This document shows positions 59,614-64,000 of a stretch of 64,000 bases of DNA, piece by piece (position 1 is the stretch's first letter; the number at the start of each line of letters is the position of its first letter). Under the pieces are notes generated by a model. It had not been told where the DNA came from and searched no databases. It saw only the letters and a list, made by a program, of their open reading frames with translations. This stretch comes from Trametes villosa. Taxonomy: Eukaryota; Basidiomycota; Agaricomycetes; Polyporales; Polyporaceae. The DNA is taken from NCBI GenBank assembly GCA_002964805.2, contig PUDQ02000084.1:248001-312000 (forward strand), read 5' to 3'. The translations under genes and the position numbers were made by a program.

Positions 59614-61003
59614 TCCTACGTCGGCGACGTGTATATGGAGTAAGTATGTTTAGAATTGAGTGATGGGGAGCAATGTTGAATGTTTAGGCACCGCTTTCTG
59701 TACGTGCAGGTTAGTTCAACTGTACATGAAGGTCGGCAACACTTTGCATTGCCGTAACGTCTGTGCATCGGCCCTCCTTCGTGCGGCGAGCAATCGGCGT
59801 CATAAAGTGCTTCATGCCAGCTCCATAGAGATATCTGTCCATTTTCGGTGCCCTTCGAATCTGTATTTTACTCACGAGAACTGGGTATCATGTTACGCAG
59901 GCGCACGTCCCTCGGAAGGGTGTGCAAGCCGTGTCTTCGTTCTCCAGACCTGATCACTGTGTCATTCGCCCTCAGACTTCGACATATAGCAGAATAGCTG
60001 AAATATACAACTTACTGCAGTTTCCCGGTGGGAGGGTACACATGGAGGGAGATCTCTGGGTTCCGCAAAAATCCGAAAACGTGCAGAACCCGCAAAGTGG
60101 TATGCAAAGCCCAACGGTGCTCCACAGCGTTCGCGCTCGAGATACCAGTGATTTCCGGACGTGGAGCGGAGTCGGCTGCTCTGGGTGGGCTGAGGCCCAT
60201 CCGTCGGAAAGGGCGCAAGCCCACCTAAGAGGGACTAGGAGAGACGATTGCGTTTGCATCGCTCGGAATAACATAACGGTGATCAACAAAGTTCTGTGGA
60301 AGAGACGACTGGGCGGTCAGGAGCAGGACGCTAGGATAGAAGTGGTATGCGCGCACCGGCTATTGCCATGACATGGAGATGCAATAGACTTCAGAGACGC
60401 GGACTGAAAGATCCACGGGTGTGGGCTCGCGCGCGCATCTCTCGAGGTCGAAGACTAGTTCTGCAGTGTTCCGAACTTTCGTTTCTCTCCGCGTGGTAGG
60501 TGTTTCAGCGTCGACGCGGAAGCACCCTGACCGGTTTGAATTGCGGAACACTTTGTCATACCCGAGCACGAACCGCGGGTGTTTTGAGCGGTGAGCGGTG
60601 GTAGTACCTCAGACGAGCGTCCTGATGATTGAATGCCAGGCGCCCGTGTGCCTGCGCATGCGGGGAAGACGCTAATGGCGGTTTGCCTTAGCCGCTCGTC
60701 GTACAATGTAGCAGGCTGGGTATGGATAGCTAGAAAAGTCGCCTGTAGGGCTTGAGTGCACTATTGGACGCGGGGGATCGACGATCACCAGAAGCGTTTC
60801 ACGAGGCTCGCGGCGGAGATGCGACGAGGGGATAGTCGTTGGCTGCGGGCGGACGGGAGAGAGCGGCGGGCGCTCCGTTGCGGGGGAAGCAGTGCCACCG
60901 TAAATTCGGACTGAAAGTGGTCCGATCCAGCGGGCGCTTACAGGCTGAGCAGGAGACTGCTGCGACGACGACGATACAAGACGACTCCTTGCTTCCAGCG
61001 GCC

Positions 61004-64000
61004 ATGTCCACCCCGCCCCCCCTCTCGAGCTCGAGCAGCTCGACTAACTCCCCCTCGCCGACCACGCCGCACACAGAACTCAAGGCAGACCCCAGCGACA
61101 CGCTCGAGTTCCTCCTCCAGACCATGGCGCAGGCGCAGGCTCAGGCACAGCACGCCCCCTCCCAGCACGGCTCGGACTCGTCCTTCGAGGCCAGCGCCGA
61201 GCCAGATTGGGCCCTCCTCTCGACTTGGGCGCAGCCGCAGGAGCAGAAGTTCGACCTCAACTCGGACTTTAACTTCTCGCTTCCCATGGATCTCGACTTC
61301 GACCAGAACATGGCGGTCGACCCCAGCGCGCTGCACTTCTCCTCCATCTTCGACCCTTCGGCCTTCGCGGCGCACCCCGGCCAGAGCTCGTACCTCATGA
61401 CCAACGAGATGGCGGCAAACAACCAGATGCTCTTCCCCCACGGCGAGGAATCCTCCTGGCCATCCCCTCACGTCGAACCACACACCGGGCGTAGGCTGAG
61501 CGTTACCTCGTCTTCGTCGTCCTCCGGGGCATCCCTCTCGCCCGTTATGGAGCCGACGTCCGCGGTGTCTGGGTCACCTCCCTCCGAAGTCGTTCTAGGC
61601 GACCCGGCGTCTGAGCTTGCCCACCGCGTCCGTCAGATGGCCGGCGTTACTCTCGCCGTGCCTGTCAGTGCCCAGGTGCAGCAGCTTGCCGCTGCGGGCG
61701 GCCAAGCTAAGCTTCCTATCCCACGTCTGAAGCAGGCCCCCGCACCTGCCCCGGCCCCGAAGCGCAGCCCGAAACCTTCGCCCTCCCCGGAGGCAGAGGC
61801 CTCTACCTCTTCGAGCCCGTCGTCAGACCAGGCCCAGTCTCCCTCAGCGTCATCTACCTCAGACGCCGCCCCTGCTCCGCCGACGCAGACCGTCATTGGG
61901 AGGCCGAAGACGAGCCATACTACTATCGAGCGGCGGTACCGGACTAACCTCAATGCGCGTATCACGGGCCTCAAGCAGTCGGTGCCCGCTCTGCGGGTGC
62001 TCGAGCTCAAGGCCGGTGAACAGAGCCCCTACAACGACGTCGTTGACACCCGCGGCTTCGTCGATGGTGTCAAGGTCGCTCGCAAGATGAGTAAGGCTAA
62101 CATTCTCGGCAAGGCCACCGAGTACATCCGGTACGGCTATCCCTCCTCGGGGTCGTATCAATCCCACTGACACCATTCCAGGGTGCTCAAAAAGCGTGAA
62201 GCCCGGATGAAGCGTGAGCAGGATGGCCTTAAGCAGCTCGTTAGCGGCCTTGTCGGCGGCCCCGCTCTGCTCAAGGAGTGGGAACGCGAATGGCGGGAGC
62301 GCTTCGGCGGCGAGGAGAAGGACGAGATTGAAGACGACGATGCCGCCAGCGACGACGACGAAGGCGACGACAGCGACGGCGAAGACGAGGAAGGCCGCCC
62401 GCGCAAGAAGGCGAAGGTAGTCAAGCCTCCGAAGAAGGAGAAGCCGTACAGGCCTCCCCCGCCGCCGCCCGTGCCAGGTGTCCCCGGTGCAGTTCCCGAG
62501 AAGCGTAAGCGTGGCCGTCCGCGCAAGGTTCCCTTGCCGCCGACTCCTGTCGCACCGGTGGACCCCTCGCCCATGGCTACCCCCAACCCTGCCAGCATGT
62601 CCACCGTGTTCTCCGCGGAGCCCTCAATGCAAGATGCATACATGCAGGCGGCTCCACAGCAGGCACCCCCGAGTCAGCAGCCCTCGCAGCAGTACCTTCT
62701 TGCCGTCTTCGCGTTCTTCTCGGTGTTCAACTCGCCTCTGACCTCATCTCACCGCTCCCATGCGGCGCCGCACTCGCATACTCATCATGGCGCAGTTCTC
62801 ACTCCGCATACGCCCACGGAGACGCAGATCCCCATCCCCGTCTCCTCCAGCTATGGCCTGCATGAGGTCGTGCAAGTCGCTCATCTGGTTGTCTCTGCCT
62901 TGGTGTTCTTCTACGTTCTCGTCCCTTGGTTGTCGATGGCCCTCCGGCAGATGAACTTGCTCTCGCGGATGTGTTCACTGTTCTCTCGCGCGGAGAAGGC
63001 TGTCTCTGCCTCTTCGTACACCGATGGCAGGAACAAGGCGTCAACGCGTGCAACGCTCACCGCTGCTCTTTCTCCTGCGGCGCGTGGCTCAACCGACGAG
63101 CCAGTGCAACTGCGCGCGGCTCTTGGGGTGACCACCGGCGCGCTGGGTCTCCTCCAGAGCGTCATCAAGGCCGCGCGGAAGGACCGGGGCATCGAACTCA
63201 ACCAGCTCGAGCAGCGCGCCTGGGTCCGTCTCGGCGAGCTGATTGCCTTTGATAGTGAGTATATTCGTCCGCTATCAGTCGGACCTTCGCTGAGCGTCGT
63301 GGCACCAGGCACTGTGGGAAACACGACCCGTTTGCAGACGTTCTGGTGCATGTTCCGGCACATCTCCCCCTTCGCGGCCTCCACGACCGACCTCTCGACG
63401 CTCGCGCTCATCATCCGCCCCGTGTTCGCCTCCAAGGCGGCCGAGCTGTGGGACCGCGCCCGCAAGCGCGAGTTCCTCCGCGCGCACGAGAAGATCGTGC
63501 TGAACAACATGACCGTCGAGGGCGCGGCGGACTGGCTCGCCAAGTGGCGCCAGTGGCACGACTCGGAGCGCAAGGGCCGCTGCACGGCGTGCGAGAAGCG
63601 CACCCCGCTCGGCGTGCTCGCCGCGATCCTCATCCGCGAGCGCCTCCGGAAGCACGCCGCGGTGCTGTTCGTGCGCACGGTCGTGCGCGCCGAGGACGCG
63701 TCGCGTCGCGCGGGCGAGGCGTGCGAGGGCGAGGACGAGGACGAGGAGCCGCGGTACACGTACAACGCGGAGCGCGACTACCAGGAGGAGCAGGAGCGCA
63801 AGGAGACGATCGACGCGGGCAAGTCCATCGGCGGGCGCACCGCCGAGCTCGCGACGCTCCTCGAGCGCATCTGGGACACGGGCTTCCACACCGCCGAGGA
63901 CGCGCGCCCCTCAGACAGCCGCGCGGACGAGGACGCAGATGCGCACGCAGACTGCGAGGACGCGGCGGACCTCGCGAGCCAGGACGAGGCGGAGATCCGC
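61004..64000 (+). CDS. SRE1: SREBP-type membrane-bound bHLH transcription factor (Sre1), truncated by the window end
   Basis: Sre1 is an ER-anchored regulator of sterol and hypoxia genes, released by proteolysis. The start is ATG 61004 (MSTPPPLSSSSSSTN) in good context; an upstream in-frame ATG at 60839 is less likely. Exons are 61004-62130, 62182-63254 and 63309 onward. An acidic Ser/Pro/Gln-rich activation region precedes the bHLH, KTSHTTIERRYRTNLNARIT, with the SREBP-specific tyrosine in ERRYR. Helix 2 runs from KANILGKATEYIR across intron 1 into VLKKREARMKREQ. An acidic patch and an AT-hook-like KRKRGRPRK follow. Two hydrophobic segments (about 62,690-62,745 and 62,860-62,937, VVQVAHLVVSALVFFYVLV) form the membrane hairpin. 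The downstream part resembles the fungal Sre1 C-terminal (DUF2014-type) region. The stop lies outside the window. Confidence 0.92.

Larger units (their letters stand above)
58500..61003. other. 2.5-kb gene-free stretch with diverged repeat blocks
   Basis: No coding region with codon bias is seen. Two blocks (about 58,796-59,070 and 59,417-59,613) share ordered segments, and a third fragment shares GCGCTCGA-ATACCAGTG (59,134-59,152 and 60,134-60,152). The stretch ends in the 5' leader of the SREBP gene. Confidence 0.5.

Overview
The window reads as nuclear DNA of a filamentous basidiomycete, most likely an Agaricomycete such as a wood- or litter-inhabiting polypore or agaric. The support is: protein-coding genes broken by many phase-conserving introns of about 50-70 nt with GT(A/G)NGT donors and (C/T)AG acceptors; a strong bias to C-ending codons in exons; dense gene packing on both strands; and typical basidiomycete families (CYP53 P450, Q-rich HSP20, SREBP, Su(z)12-like VEFS protein). 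Exact species cannot be told from the sequence alone.

Layout. 0-5 kb: a ChAP/exomer cargo adaptor (5' end probably cut by the window edge) and a small secreted protein. 5-12.5 kb: a GC-rich, gene-poor stretch with one unrecognised small gene, a Ser-rich coiled-coil protein and a tRNA-Gly(GCC). 12.5-18 kb: a Q-rich small heat-shock protein, a 279-bp transposon-like element with 24-bp terminal inverted repeats, and a CYP53-type cytochrome P450. 18-25.5 kb: the ribosome quality-control ligase LTN1 (intact through its C-terminal RING) and a small conserved-looking protein. 26-31 kb: two divergently transcribed paralogues of unknown function, the most unusual part of the window. 31.6-44.4 kb: a CCCH zinc-finger protein, ribosomal protein eL42, cohesin factor PDS5 and, divergent from it, NatA subunit NAA15. 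44.8-50.7 kb: a CDK9/BUR1-type kinase and a putative PRC2 subunit SUZ12. 51-58.5 kb: sphingolipid delta-4 desaturase, an MTH1-like Nudix hydrolase, D-amino-acid oxidase and a YSC84/SH3YL1-type protein. 58.5-64 kb: a repeat-bearing gene-free stretch and a right-truncated SREBP transcription factor.

Most genes are housekeeping and do not form a pathway cluster. They cover protein sorting, ribosome quality control, cohesion, N-terminal acetylation, transcription elongation, chromatin and sphingolipid metabolism. The exception is the inverted pair at 26,032-30,966. The two proteins (about 373 and 380 residues, mostly helical) share an exon-length signature of 64, 80, about 175 and 13 nt, including a 13-nt microexon placed just before the point where they diverge. 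One then has a hydrophobic hairpin and the other a Gly/Lys/Ala-rich insert. This layout resembles two-component alpha-helical pore-forming or membrane-acting systems, but that function is inference. Exon boundaries were placed by hand from splice sites and reading frame. For most genes the summed exon lengths give an intact frame.
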